From NCBI GenBank assembly GCA_035527455.1, contig DATLAN010000509.1, positions 1-62,045 of the forward strand: a stretch of 62,045 nt of DNA. The letters run 5' to 3'. Under the pieces are notes generated by a model. It was not told the origin of the DNA, searched no databases, and worked only from the letters and a program-made list of their open reading frames with translations. The position numbers and the translations under genes are program-made. Shown here piece after piece: positions 19,422-33,268 of this stretch. This DNA is from DATLAN01 sp035527455. Its GTDB lineage: Bacteria; Planctomycetota; Planctomycetia; Pirellulales; Thermoguttaceae. Every line of letters begins with the position of its first letter. Positions within the stretch are counted from its first letter, which is position 1.

Positions 19422-19637
19422 GAAGGAGACAGTTTCGCCGGAGGGTCGCATCGCGTCAATACCGTTGGTACGCCTTCGGGTTCCCCCCGGTTCACGGCTC
19501 GGCTTTACAAGAAGGCGGGAATCCGGCATACTGCCGTGCTAACAAGACCACTCGGTTCGGGGCCAGGTTGGTTCCGGGAAGAATCAGGTCGGTTCCGGGA
19601 TGAATTCTGGCGACCGGGGATGAAGGAGCAGCTCAAG

Positions 19638-20444
19638 ATGCCTAAGCTGTCGATGAACGAAACGACGACCTTTCGATGGTCGTTCGAGGAGGACGTGGCC
19701 CAATATGCCAACGCCGGAATCCCGGCCATCGGGGTCTGGCGGCAGAAACTCTCCGACTGTGGCCGGGCGAAGGCGCTGAAGCTGCTCGAGGATACCGGCC
19801 TGGAGGTCTCGCACCTGCTCTGGGCCGGCGGATTCACCGGCAGCGACGGCCGGACCTACCGCGAGAGCGTGGCCGACGCCGTCGACGCCCTGCAAGTCGC
19901 CGCCGAGATCCGCACGAGGACCCTCGTGGTCTACAGCGGTGCCCGGGCCGGCCACACCTACAACCACGCCAAGCGGCTGATCCAGAGCGCGCTGAAGGAA
20001 CTGATCCCCACGGCGGCCGAACTGGGAGTCACCCTGGCCGTCGAGCCGATGCACCCGAACTGTGCGGAGGATTGGACCTTCCTGACCTCCATCGACGACG
20101 TGCTCGAGTTGCTCCAAGCGGTCGACAATCCCCAGGTGAAGATGGTCCTGGACACCTACCACCTCGGCCACGATCCGGCGCTGGCCGACCGCATCGGCGA
20201 GATCGCCCCGCACCTGGCCATCGTCCAGCTCGGCGACGCCAAGGAGCCTCCCGGCGGGGAACAGAACCGCTGCCGGCTCGGCGAGGGCGTCCTCCCGTTG
20301 GCCGACATCACCGCCGCGCTGAAGGCCGCCGGCTACGACGGCTACTACGACGTGGAATTGCTCGGCGAAGAGATCGAGACCTCCGATTACGCTTCCCTGC
20401 TGCAACACGCCAAGGAGGCGTTCGAAAGATTGGTTGGAGATTAG
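19638..20444 (+). CDS. Sugar phosphate isomerase/epimerase (TIM barrel)
   Basis: A 268-residue protein of the xylose-isomerase-like/AP-endonuclease-2 fold. The metal site residues of the family are visible in order: Glu in VEPMHPN, Asp and His in VLDTYHLGHDP, and the final Glu in YYDVELLGEE. No signal peptide, so cytoplasmic. GGAG at 19625-19628 stands nine bases before ATG 19638. Homologues act on inositols, keto-sugars and similar substrates; the substrate here cannot be told. The TAG stop runs straight into a 7-bp tandem array. Confidence 0.82.
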   Translation: MPKLSMNETTTFRWSFEEDVAQYANAGIPAIGVWRQKLSDCGRAKALKLLEDTGLEVSHLLWAGGFTGSDGRTYRESVADAVDALQVAAEIRTRTLVVYSGARAGHTYNHAKRLIQSALKELIPTAAELGVTLAVEPMHPNCAEDWTFLTSIDDVLELLQAVDNPQVKMVLDTYHLGHDPALADRIGEIAPHLAIVQLGDAKEPPGGEQNRCRLGEGVLPLADITAALKAAGYDGYYDVELLGEEIETSDYASLLQHAKEAFERLVGD

Positions 20445-20509
20445 GGGTTGGGGACTGGGGGCTGGGGACTGGGGGTTGGGGACTGGGGGCTGGGGGCTGG
20501 GGACTGGGG
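20444..20509. repeat. Heptamer array, GGGRYTG type
   Basis: Nine successive 7-mers in strict register (GGGGTTG, GGGACTG, GGGGCTG and variants) starting at the last base of the isomerase stop codon. The complement has the unit CCCCAGT, the same unit found in the array at 35963-36116. Confidence 0.9.
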
Positions 20510-20529
20510 TTATACGTCACGACTTATAT

Positions 20530-20601
20530 GCACGGTGCGCGCATGTTTGAAGTAACCGATCGTGACAACAACGTTTAGCGGGCGGGCTTGCCCGCCGTTT
20601 G
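20530..20601. repeat. Dispersed palindromic element, copy A
   Basis: Contains the palindrome GGCGGGCTTGCCCGCC and, 29 bases away, GCACGGTGCGCGC. Its reverse complement matches the element at 41644-41710 over 28 bases at one end and about 12 at the other, with an unlike middle of similar length. It separates the isomerase gene from arfB. Confidence 0.75.
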
Positions 20602-20665
20602 ATTGCGGCTCTGCCACGTTAGGGCCTTAGGTTGAACTCTCTCCAATCCCCAATCCCCACCCCCC

Positions 20666-21085
20666 ATGCTCATCATCACGCCCAAACTAAGAATCCCCTT
20701 GCGTGAATTCCAATTCACGTTCGCCCGCAGTTCCGGTCCCGGTGGGCAGAACGTCAACAAGCTCAATACCAAGGCGTTGTTGCGTTGGCCGGTGATGAGC
20801 AGTCCGAGCCTGCCGGAGGCGGTCCGGCAGCGTTTGCTCGCCAAGGTCCGACGGCGGATCACCTCCGAGGGCGATCTGTTGATCGTCAGCCAGCGTTTCC
20901 GCGACGCGGGCCGCAACGTGGCCGACTGCCTGGAAAAGCTCCGCGAGCTATTGCGAGAAGCGGCCCAGCCGCCGAAGTCCCGCAAAGCCACCAGACCCAC
21001 GCAAGCCTCCCGCCGCCGTCGCCTGGAGCAGAAGCAGCGCCGAAGCCGCAAGAAGCAGCAGCGCCGGTTGGCGGTTGACGAGTGA
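20666..21085 (+). CDS. arfB: Ribosome-rescue peptidyl-tRNA hydrolase ArfB
   Basis: Releases peptides from stalled ribosomes at the end of non-stop messages. The GGQ motif is at residues 26-28 (SSGPGGQNVNK), and the C-terminal tail of about 40 residues is packed with Arg and Lys and a few Gln, as required for insertion into the empty mRNA channel. Length 139 residues, normal for the family. There is no Shine-Dalgarno sequence: the bases before the ATG are three CCCCAAT-like heptamers (20641-20661). The next gene begins 53 bases downstream. Confidence 0.92.
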   Translation: MLIITPKLRIPLREFQFTFARSSGPGGQNVNKLNTKALLRWPVMSSPSLPEAVRQRLLAKVRRRITSEGDLLIVSQRFRDAGRNVADCLEKLRELLREAAQPPKSRKATRPTQASRRRRLEQKQRRSRKKQQRRLAVDE

Positions 21086-21138
21086 GCGGGCTACAATGCG
21101 GGTAAATGCAGCGCAACGTCCGAAATCGGGAGAACGCC

Positions 21139-23904
21139 GTGAAGACGAGCCTTGGCCTGACCCTGTTGGCGGTTGCGGCCTCGATCCCCGCCCGGGCCGA
21201 GGACGTCGCCATCCCGGCCCGCCAACTCTCGGCCCGCTCGACGAACGTGGCCGCAGAGTACGGGCAATTCGGCAATCTCACGCTTTGCGTCGGCCGAAAC
21301 GGGTTCATGCAGTGGACCGCCGAAGTCGAAGGCGGCTCGTACTACGTCCACTTCTTCTATTGCTCCGGCGAGAATCGCCCCTGTCGGCTGAGCGTCGGCG
21401 GACGCCAACTCCCCGGCGAGGTGCTCGGCGAAACGACCGGCGGGTTCATGCCGCAGCATCTCGGCCGGCAAACGTACGGACCGTTCGAACTGGAAAAGGG
21501 AAAGAACACGATCCGTATCTCCACCGACGGCTACATGCCGCATCTGAAAGGGCTCGTCGTTTCGACCGAAAAGACCCCGCCGAGCCAGGATGCGTTTCGA
21601 GATCTCCAGGCCGAAGCCAGAACCCGGATGCAGCGACTCGATCTCCAACAGCTGCGGGCGGCAGTTGCGTACCTGATGGGCAAGTACGGTGACCAGTACC
21701 CCGAGGGAAAGGCGTTTCTCGCCCGGGTCGATGCGCTCGAAAAACTGGTGGCCGAGAAGGCAGAGCAGCCGCAGGCCGTCGTCGAAATCGTCGAAGCCGC
21801 CGAGCAGTTGCGCCATGAGGCGCTGGTGAAGGCCAATCCGCTCCTGGACTTCGACAAGCTGCTGTTCGTGCGGCGATACACGTACCAGTCGACCCACTAC
21901 TACACCGACTACATCGACGGCTGCGAGCACTTCGGCGGCAACCTGTGCGTGCTCTCGCCGGCCGACGGCAAGGTGACCGAGTTGGCCCCCGAACTGGAAG
22001 GCGGCATCTTCGGGCGTTTCGACCTCTCGTTCGACGGCCGTCGCGTGATCTTCGGCTACAAGCGGGCGCTCGGGCAAGGGTTCCGCATCTGGGAAGTGGG
22101 CGTCGACGGCAAGGGGCTGCACCAGCTCACCTTCGATCCGCCCGACGAACAACAGCGGATCGAGAAGTACAGGCACCGCGACATGGCGCAATGGGCGGGC
22201 CGGCCGCTGGTTTACACCCATCATACCGACGACATGCACCCCTGCTACCTGCCCGACGGAGGGATCTGCTTCGTCTCCACCCGTTGCGAGCGCGGGATCC
22301 TCTGCGACGGGCCGGACGTCTTCACGACCACGACGCTCTACCGCATGGACGGCGACGGCCGCCGCATGGAAGTCCTTTCCGACAGCCCCGTGAGCGAGGC
22401 CTCGCCCAGCGTGATGAACGACGGCCGGGTCCTGTACACCCGCTGGGAATACGTCGACAAGGCCGACGTGGTGATCAAGTGTCTTTGGGCGATGCGGCCC
22501 GACGGCACCGGCTCGGTCGAGATCTTCGGAAACGACATCACCTTTCCCGACACCATGCTCCACGGCCGGGCGATCCCGGGGTACAACAACCTGTTCGTGG
22601 TGATCGGCGCTCCGCACATGCCGGCCGGCGTGGGCACCGTGATCCGGCTGGATATCAACTACCCGATCCGCACCCGGGAGCCGATGACCTACATCACGCC
22701 GGACGTGGACGTGCGCACGGAGTTCGGCTGGTTCCACAACCGCGACGGGCGCTGGGTCGGCGACACCGACGGCCCGCTCTATACCGATGCGATGCCGCTT
22801 TCCGACAAGTTCTTCCTGGTCTCCTGCAATCCGGACAAGCCGGTCAAGGAGGTCGACGCGTACGGGCTGTATCTGCTGGACGAGTGGGGCAACCGCGTGC
22901 CGATCCATCGCGACGGGCAGATGTCCTGCTGGCAGCCGACTCCGCTGCGGCCGCGCCCGAAGCCGCCGGTCGTCCCGCCGGTGCGGCCGGGAGAGTCGCA
23001 GCCGGCTACGCTGGTGATGAGCGACGTCTACCGGGGACTGGGCGACGTTCCCCGCGGCACGATCAAGTACCTGCGGGTGTTGGAAACGGTTCCCCGGCCG
23101 TGGGCCGCCCGGAAGTACTGGGACGGCGACAGCGCCTACCAACAACACGCCGTGGTCAGCCTCAACGGCAGCCTGCACGTAAAACGGCTCTGGGGCATCG
23201 TGCCGGTCGAAGAGGACGGGTCGGCCCATTTCGAGGTGCCCGCCGATAAGAACCTGTTTCTCCAGGCGTTGGACGAGAACTTCATGGAAGTGCAGCGGAT
23301 GCGGACGTTCATCAACCTGCGGCCGGGCGAGAGCCGCTCGTGCATCGGGTGCCACGAAATGCGGCAATGGGCCCCGGCGAACCGGCTGCCGCTGGCCGCG
23401 CGCCGCCCGCCGCGGCGGTTGGCTCCCCAGCCGGGCGAAACGGCGCCGCGGCCGATCCACTACGTGACCGACGTGCAGCCGATCCTGGATCGGCACTGCG
23501 TCCGCTGCCATAACGCCCAGAAGCCGGAAGGAGATCTGGTGCTCACGGGCGAGTTGACTGCGCTGTTCAATCGCTCGTACGAGGAATTGCTGCGGAAGGA
23601 CCTGGTGCAGGTGTTCCACGAGAACCAGCCGAAGACGGGCGATGCGTCACCGATCCCGGCTTATAGCCTGGGTTCTCATCGCAGCCGGTTGATCGAGGTG
23701 ATCCACGAAGGGCACGAAGGGCACGAAGAGAAAGGGTACGAAGGGGTGGAGCTTTCGCGGGAGGAGTTCATCCGCCTGGTGACTTGGATCGACGCCAACT
23801 CGCCCTACTACGGCAGCTACTTCGGCCGGCGGAACCTGCAATACAAAGAGCATCCCGATTTCCGCCCGGTGCCGGGGCTGATCGAGACGGTCGCGAAGCC
23901 GTAG
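21139..23904 (+). CDS. HzsA-related exported diheme protein
   Basis: A 921-residue protein with a signal peptide ending PARAED. Residues about 230-640 show repeated beta-propeller-like segments (FDLSFDGRRVIFGYK, HPCYLPDGGICFVSTRC, SPSVMNDGRVLYTRWEY), the pattern of the alpha subunit of hydrazine synthase. Two heme-binding CxxCH motifs follow, CIGCH at 735-739 and CVRCH at 787-791. GTG at 21139 is preferred over ATG 21106 because CGGGAG precedes it and the signal peptide then starts at once. There is no gene for the beta or gamma subunits nearby, so hydrazine synthesis is not implied; such homologues are widespread in planctomycetes that are not anammox bacteria. A periplasmic electron-transfer or oxidase role is inference. 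Confidence 0.82.
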   Translation: MKTSLGLTLLAVAASIPARAEDVAIPARQLSARSTNVAAEYGQFGNLTLCVGRNGFMQWTAEVEGGSYYVHFFYCSGENRPCRLSVGGRQLPGEVLGETTGGFMPQHLGRQTYGPFELEKGKNTIRISTDGYMPHLKGLVVSTEKTPPSQDAFRDLQAEARTRMQRLDLQQLRAAVAYLMGKYGDQYPEGKAFLARVDALEKLVAEKAEQPQAVVEIVEAAEQLRHEALVKANPLLDFDKLLFVRRYTYQSTHYYTDYIDGCEHFGGNLCVLSPADGKVTELAPELEGGIFGRFDLSFDGRRVIFGYKRALGQGFRIWEVGVDGKGLHQLTFDPPDEQQRIEKYRHRDMAQWAGRPLVYTHHTDDMHPCYLPDGGICFVSTRCERGILCDGPDVFTTTTLYRMDGDGRRMEVLSDSPVSEASPSVMNDGRVLYTRWEYVDKADVVIKCLWAMRPDGTGSVEIFGNDITFPDTMLHGRAIPGYNNLFVVIGAPHMPAGVGTVIRLDINYPIRTREPMTYITPDVDVRTEFGWFHNRDGRWVGDTDGPLYTDAMPLSDKFFLVSCNPDKPVKEVDAYGLYLLDEWGNRVPIHRDGQMSCWQPTPLRPRPKPPVVPPVRPGESQPATLVMSDVYRGLGDVPRGTIKYLRVLETVPRPWAARKYWDGDSAYQQHAVVSLNGSLHVKRLWGIVPVEEDGSAHFEVPADKNLFLQALDENFMEVQRMRTFINLRPGESRSCIGCHEMRQWAPANRLPLAARRPPRRLAPQPGETAPRPIHYVTDVQPILDRHCVRCHNAQKPEGDLVLTGELTALFNRSYEELLRKDLVQVFHENQPKTGDASPIPAYSLGSHRSRLIEVIHEGHEGHEEKGYEGVELSREEFIRLVTWIDANSPYYGSYFGRRNLQYKEHPDFRPVPGLIETVAKP
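23704..23748 (+). repeat. 9-bp tandem repeat inside the HzsA-related gene
   Basis: Three copies of CACGAAGGG (the third with one change) and two worn ones, in frame, encoding HEGHEGHEEKGYEG close to the C-terminus. The length is a multiple of three so the frame is kept. Confidence 0.85.
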
Positions 23905-24001
23905 AATTGCATCGGCGGCGAGATAGAGAAGTTTGCCGCAGCGCATAAGAACGCCGCACCGGCAGGGGGGACACCGGCACGGCGAACCTCAGTGATCGGG
24001 T

Positions 24002-24472
24002 TTACCAGGCGAAGTGGGCGAACGCCTTGTTGGCTTCGGCCATGCGGTGGACGTTTTCCCGCCGCGTCATGGCCACCCCTTCGCGGTTGTAGGCGTCGAG
24101 CAGCTCTTTGGCCAGCTTGTCCTGCATGGGCCGGCCCTTCTTGTCGCGGCACGCTATCAGGATCCAGCGTATTGCCAGCGACTGTTGACGCGCTTTGTTC
24201 ACCTGCATGGGCACCTGGTAGGAAGCACCGCCCACCCGCTTCGAGCGGACCTCGATGTTGGGTTTGACGTTCTCGACCGCCTGAGAGAAGACGTCGATCG
24301 GCTCGGCGTCGTGGACCTTCTTGCGGAGAATGTCCAAGGCACCGTAGAATGCGCTCTGCGCCGTGCTCTTCTTGCCGTCCCACATCAGGCAGTTGATGAA
24401 CTTGCTGGCCAGGATCGATCCGTGTCTCGGATCGCCGACAAGCTGCTTCCTACTGGCGGTGATACGACCCAT
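24002..24472 (-). CDS. rpsG: 30S ribosomal protein S7
   Basis: uS7, 156 residues, nucleates assembly of the head of the small subunit on 16S rRNA. The N-terminal RRITASRKQLVGDPRHGS-like segment and the KSTAQSAFYGALDILRKK helix are the family's usual landmarks. It follows rpsL by 30 bases and is the last gene of the block; fusA, its common partner, is absent and the next gene converges on it. A weak GC-rich inverted repeat in the 97-base gap could serve as a terminator. Confidence 0.97.
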   Translation of the reverse strand: MGRITASRKQLVGDPRHGSILASKFINCLMWDGKKSTAQSAFYGALDILRKKVHDAEPIDVFSQAVENVKPNIEVRSKRVGGASYQVPMQVNKARQQSLAIRWILIACRDKKGRPMQDKLAKELLDAYNREGVAMTRRENVHRMAEANKAFAHFAW

Positions 24473-24502
24473 CGTTACCTTCTTCTTCGAGCTTGAGCGG
24501 GA

Positions 24503-24871
24503 TTACGACTTCTTGGCTCCGTAGCGACTGCGGGACTGCTTGCGATCTTCCACGCCCAACGTGTCCATCGCGCCGCGAATCACCTGGTAGCGGACGCCGG
24601 GCAAGTCTCGGACCCGACCTCCGCGGACCAACACGATCGAGTGTTCCTGAAGGCTGTGTCCTTCGCCCGGGATGTAGACGGTGACCTCTTTGCCGTTGGA
24701 GAGCCGCACGCGGGTGATCTTCCGCATGGCCGAGTTCGGCTTCTTGGGGGTCATCGTCTTGACCTGCAAGCACACCCCCCGTTTTTGCGGGCAGCGATCC
24801 AAGACGGGAGCCTTGCTGAACTTCCGCGGTTGTTTGCGTCTCTTGCGAACGAGTTGGTTGATCGTGGGCAT
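24503..24871 (-). CDS. rpsL: 30S ribosomal protein S12
   Basis: uS12, 122 residues, part of the decoding centre. TPKKPNSA holds Lys43 and Lys44 and PGVRYQ holds the second streptomycin-related loop, all of the drug-sensitive type. It is separated from rpoC by 136 bases, which may contain its own promoter, and is followed closely by rpsG. Confidence 0.97.
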   Translation of the reverse strand: MPTINQLVRKRRKQPRKFSKAPVLDRCPQKRGVCLQVKTMTPKKPNSAMRKITRVRLSNGKEVTVYIPGEGHSLQEHSIVLVRGGRVRDLPGVRYQVIRGAMDTLGVEDRKQSRSRYGAKKS

Positions 24872-25007
24872 GGTCTACCTCTGAACGGTCGACAATGTGC
24901 TTCAAGCACACGGAAACCGTCAATTGTGCCAGACTCTCTGGGGTTGTCAATGGCAGGCGTTGAAGTTCTCGCATCATACGCCCAAACCCACATAGGGTTC
25001 TTGCGAT

Positions 25008-29390
<4,383 letters not shown>

Positions 29391-29412
29391 AGCGGGAACT
29401 CCTTGTGGTTGT

Positions 29413-32400
29413 TTACAGCACACGAGCTTTTTCAAGCTGCATGTTCAGTCCCAGTCCGCGGATTTCGTTGGTCAACACGTCGAAGCTTGCCGGCGTGCCG
29501 GCTTCCAGCGTATTCTCGCCCTTGACCATCGATTCGTAGATCTTGGTCCGTCCTTCCACGTCGTCGCTCTTGACGGTGAGCAATTCCTGGAGGATGTAGG
29601 CCGCCCCATAGGCTTCCAAGGCCCAAACCTCCATTTCTCCGAACCGCTGGCCGCCGAAGCGGGCCTTCCCGCCCAGCGGTTGTTGCGTGATCAGCGAATA
29701 AGGTCCGGTGGAACGGGCGTGGACCTTGTCGTCGACCAGATGGTGCAGCTTCATCATGTAGATGTAGCCGACCGTGGAAAGCTGCTCGAACCGGTCGCCC
29801 GTGCGGCCGTCGAAGAGTTGGGCCTTGCCGTGTTCGGGCAGACCGGCATCCTTCAGGCAGGCGCGGATCGTATCCTCGTCGGCCCCGTCGAAGACCGGGG
29901 TGACGGCCTGGAAACCCAGCGCCGCGGCGGCCCAACCGAGGTGGGTCTCGAGGATTTGGCCCACGTTCATTCGGCTGGGAACGCCCAGCGGGTTGAGCAG
30001 GATTTGCACGGGCCTTCCGTCGGCCAGGAAGGGCATGTCCTCCTGGGGCAGGATCTTGGCGATCACGCCCTTGTTCCCGTGCCGCCCGGCCACCTTGTCG
30101 CCCACCGAGATCACGCGCTTGGCCGCCACGTAGACCTTGACCATCTGCAGCACGCCGCTGCGCAGCTCGTCGCCCCGTTTCATCGAGTTGAGGCGGCGGT
30201 CCCGGGCGTCGATCGACGCCTCGACCGCCGGCCAGAGATTCTTGTGAACCTTCTCCACCTCGGCCTTGCGTACGGGGCTGCGGATGTCGAGCGCTTCGAG
30301 GTTGAAACGATGTGCCTGTTCGGCCACGTAGCGGTGTTCCTGTCCTTCGACCAGCGGGTTGCCGTCTTCGTCGGTCAGCGTTTTCTTGAGCACTCCCTCG
30401 ATCTGCCCCACCAGTTCGCCGAACGTGGCGGCGATCTTGGCGTTGCCGTCGGCCTCGACCTCCTTCAGCGAGTTCTCGAATTCCCGGCGCTCTTCCTCGG
30501 AGAGACTCATGCGGCGAGAGAACTTCTGGGTGTCGACGACGATTCCCTCCACGCCGGAGGGGACTTCCAGCGAGTCGTTCTTCACGTCCTCGCCGGCGCG
30601 GCCGAAAATCGCGTGCAGGAGCTTTTCCTCGGGCGTCAGTTCGGTTTTCGATTTGGGCGACACCTTGCCGACCAGAATGTCCCCCGACGTGACGTAGGTC
30701 CCGACGCGCACGATGCCGTTCTCGTCGAGATTCCGCAATTGCTTTTCGCTGACGTTGGGGATGTCGCGGGTGAACTCCTCGCGGCCGAGCTTGGTCTCGC
30801 GGATTTCGATGTCGAACTCCTCGATGTGAATCGAGGTGTACGTGTCGTTCTCGACCAGCTCCTCGCTGATGATGATGGCGTCCTCGAAGTTGAACCCGTC
30901 CCAGGCCATGAACGCCACCAGCACGTTGCGTCCCAGGGCCAATTCGCCCTGGTACGTGCCGGCGCCGTCGGCGATCACCTGATTCTTCTCCACCTTGTCG
31001 CCCACCGAGACGATCGGCTTCTGGTTCTGGCAGGTCCGCTCGTTGAGGCCCACGAATTTCCGCAGAGGGTAGACCTCGCTGCCGATATCGATCCGCTCGG
31101 CGTCCACGTAGGTGACCGTACCGCGGCGCAGGGCGCGGACGGGCATGCTGGAGTTCTGCGCGGCGAATTTTTCCATGCCCGTGGCCACCAGCGGCGGCTC
31201 GGTGACCAGAAGCGGCACGGCCTGGCGCTGCATGTTCGAGCCCATCAAGGCGCGGTTGGCGTCGTCGTGTTCCAGGAACGGGATCAGTCCGGCGGAGACG
31301 CCCACCATTTGGGCCGGCGCCACGTCGATGTACTCCACCTCTTCGACCGGAGTCATCTCGAAGTCGCCGTAGTGCCGTGCGATGATGGCCTCGCCGACCA
31401 ATCGGCCGCCTTTGATCAACGCGTCGGCCGGAGCCAAATAGGCCTCGTGTTCCTGGTCCGCTCGCAGCCAATGGATCTCGTCGGTCAGTTTGCCCTTGTG
31501 GAGTTTCTGGTAGGGCGTCACCAGAAAGCCGTACCCGTCTACCCCGGCGTAAATCGCCAGACTGGAGATCAGGCCGATGTTGGTTCCTTCGGGGGTCTCG
31601 ATGGGACAGATGCGGCCGTAGTGCGAGATGTGCACGTCGCGGACCTCGAACCCGGCCCGCTTGCGATTCAAACCGCCGGGGCCCAACGCGCTGAGCCTGC
31701 GTTCGTGGGTCAACATCGAGAGCGGATTGGTCTGGTCGACCACTTGGGAGAGTTCGCCGCGGCCGAAAAAGTACTCGATCGCCGCGGAAATGCTCTTCGG
31801 ATTGACCAGACTTCGGGGCGTCATGTCCTCGATGTCCTTCAGACTCATCCGTTCCTGAACCGTCCGGCGGAGTTTCAGGAAACCCTTGCGCAGCTCGTCG
31901 GAAGCCAATTCGTCGATGGTCCGCAGCCGGCGGTTCCCCAGGTGGTCGATGTCGTCGACTTCCGCCGCCGGGTCGTTGTTTCGCAGTCGCAGCAGGTACT
32001 TGATCGCCGCGATCAGGTCTTCCGGCCGCAAGGTCATTTCCGCCTCGGGGATGTTCAAGCCGAACTTGCGGTTGATGCGGAAACGCCCCACGCGACCCAG
32101 CCGGTAACGGTTGGTGTCGAAGAACTTCTCGGCAAACAACAGCCGGGCCTTTTCCAACTGCGGGGGATTTCCGGGGCGCAGACGCTGATAGATCCGCAGC
32201 AAGGCCTCTTCGTGGCTGGCCGTGTTGTCGTCGCCCAGCGCGTTGATCAGCAGCGGGTTTTTCGGCACCGCCATCACTTCGACCTCCTTCAATCCGGAGG
32301 TGCAGATGGTCTCCGCGGCGTTCTTGGTGATCTTCTGGCCGCACTCGACGATGATCTCGCCGGCTCGCTCGCTTGCGACCGGGTAGACGATGTCTCCGAT

Positions 32401-33129
32401 AGCCAACTTGCCCTCGACTTTCACGACGCTGCGTCCGTCGACGACCGGCACCATCTCCGTCTCGTAGAACACGCGCAAAAGTTGGGCGTTCTCGGAGTAC
32501 TGCGGATCCATCGCCCGAAGCAGCGTCATGATGGAGAACTTGCCGCTTTGGTCGATGCGGACGGTGAGAGACTCTTTGCGCGTGACGTTCAGTTCGATCC
32601 AGCTTCCGCGTTCGGGGATGATGCGGCAACTGTGCAGACGGCGCTCGCCTCCTCCCTCCATGTCCATCACGAAGTCGACGCCGGGGCTGCGGTGGAGCTG
32701 GCTGACGACCACGCGTTCGGCCCCGTTGATGATGAACTCGCCGCCGCCGAGCATGATGGGAACGTCGCCCAGGTAGACTTCCTCCTCCACCGGCTGCTCC
32801 TTGGTCAGCCGCAGCCAGACCTTGAAGGGCCGGCCGTACGTGAGCCGTAACTGGCGGCACTCGTCGGGTTCGTACCGCGGCTTGCCCAACTCGAAGCGGA
32901 GATACTCCAGACGCAGCGTCTTGTCGTAGCTTTCCACGGGAAAGATCTCCCGAAGTACGCCCTCGATACCCTGGTCCTTGCGCTTCTGCCAGGGCGTTTC
33001 GTACTGGAGGAAGGCTTCGTAACTCTTGGTCTGGATTTGGGTCAGGTCGGGAATGGCATGAGGGGGTCGAAGGCTGCCGAAGATGCGGATTCCCGTGGGC
33101 TTCAGACGCCGATCAGCCGTAGTGGCCAT
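29413..33129 (-). CDS. rpoB: RNA polymerase subunit beta
   Basis: 1238 residues, shorter than the E. coli subunit because lineage-specific insertions are missing. The rifampicin region is readable (GRGELSQVVDQTNPLS, then THERRLSALGPGG); the positions matching E. coli Asp516, His526 and Ser531 keep the sensitive residues. The C-terminal GGKARFGGQRFGEMEVWAL block is present. GGAGGG precedes the ATG. It lies between rplL and rpoC as in most bacteria. Confidence 0.98.
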   Translation of the reverse strand: MATTADRRLKPTGIRIFGSLRPPHAIPDLTQIQTKSYEAFLQYETPWQKRKDQGIEGVLREIFPVESYDKTLRLEYLRFELGKPRYEPDECRQLRLTYGRPFKVWLRLTKEQPVEEEVYLGDVPIMLGGGEFIINGAERVVVSQLHRSPGVDFVMDMEGGGERRLHSCRIIPERGSWIELNVTRKESLTVRIDQSGKFSIMTLLRAMDPQYSENAQLLRVFYETEMVPVVDGRSVVKVEGKLAIGDIVYPVASERAGEIIVECGQKITKNAAETICTSGLKEVEVMAVPKNPLLINALGDDNTASHEEALLRIYQRLRPGNPPQLEKARLLFAEKFFDTNRYRLGRVGRFRINRKFGLNIPEAEMTLRPEDLIAAIKYLLRLRNNDPAAEVDDIDHLGNRRLRTIDELASDELRKGFLKLRRTVQERMSLKDIEDMTPRSLVNPKSISAAIEYFFGRGELSQVVDQTNPLSMLTHERRLSALGPGGLNRKRAGFEVRDVHISHYGRICPIETPEGTNIGLISSLAIYAGVDGYGFLVTPYQKLHKGKLTDEIHWLRADQEHEAYLAPADALIKGGRLVGEAIIARHYGDFEMTPVEEVEYIDVAPAQMVGVSAGLIPFLEHDDANRALMGSNMQRQAVPLLVTEPPLVATGMEKFAAQNSSMPVRALRRGTVTYVDAERIDIGSEVYPLRKFVGLNERTCQNQKPIVSVGDKVEKNQVIADGAGTYQGELALGRNVLVAFMAWDGFNFEDAIIISEELVENDTYTSIHIEEFDIEIRETKLGREEFTRDIPNVSEKQLRNLDENGIVRVGTYVTSGDILVGKVSPKSKTELTPEEKLLHAIFGRAGEDVKNDSLEVPSGVEGIVVDTQKFSRRMSLSEEERREFENSLKEVEADGNAKIAATFGELVGQIEGVLKKTLTDEDGNPLVEGQEHRYVAEQAHRFNLEALDIRSPVRKAEVEKVHKNLWPAVEASIDARDRRLNSMKRGDELRSGVLQMVKVYVAAKRVISVGDKVAGRHGNKGVIAKILPQEDMPFLADGRPVQILLNPLGVPSRMNVGQILETHLGWAAAALGFQAVTPVFDGADEDTIRACLKDAGLPEHGKAQLFDGRTGDRFEQLSTVGYIYMMKLHHLVDDKVHARSTGPYSLITQQPLGGKARFGGQRFGEMEVWALEAYGAAYILQELLTVKSDDVEGRTKIYESMVKGENTLEAGTPASFDVLTNEIRGLGLNMQLEKARVL

Positions 33130-33268
33130 AGGGGGATACCCTCCTGAGAAAAACCTGGGGTCGGTCGAACATCCGGGGTTCCACGATGATTCTGGCCGCG
33201 CGCACCAAAAGCCCTCCCTCGGAAAGGGCCGTTGGAAAACAGAAAAGACATGCGTTTCCCATCCGACG

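Noticed and set aside
21091..23619. An 842-codon minus-strand frame opposite the HzsA-related gene
   Set aside because: Antisense shadow; the plus strand has a signal peptide, heme motifs and a supported start.
21139..23904. A true hydrazine synthase subunit, implying anammox
   Set aside because: No beta or gamma subunit genes and no other anammox genes in the window; related proteins occur in many other planctomycetes.
23905..24001. A bidirectional terminator between the HzsA-related gene and rpsG
   Set aside because: The inverted repeat (GCCG..CCGG with CCGG..CGGC) has an internal mismatch and no T-run on either side, so it is not listed as a feature.
31650..31760. Rifampicin resistance from changes in the rpoB cluster
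   Set aside because: The differences from E. coli (for example VVDQTN for FMDQNN) look lineage-specific, and the main resistance positions keep sensitive residues.
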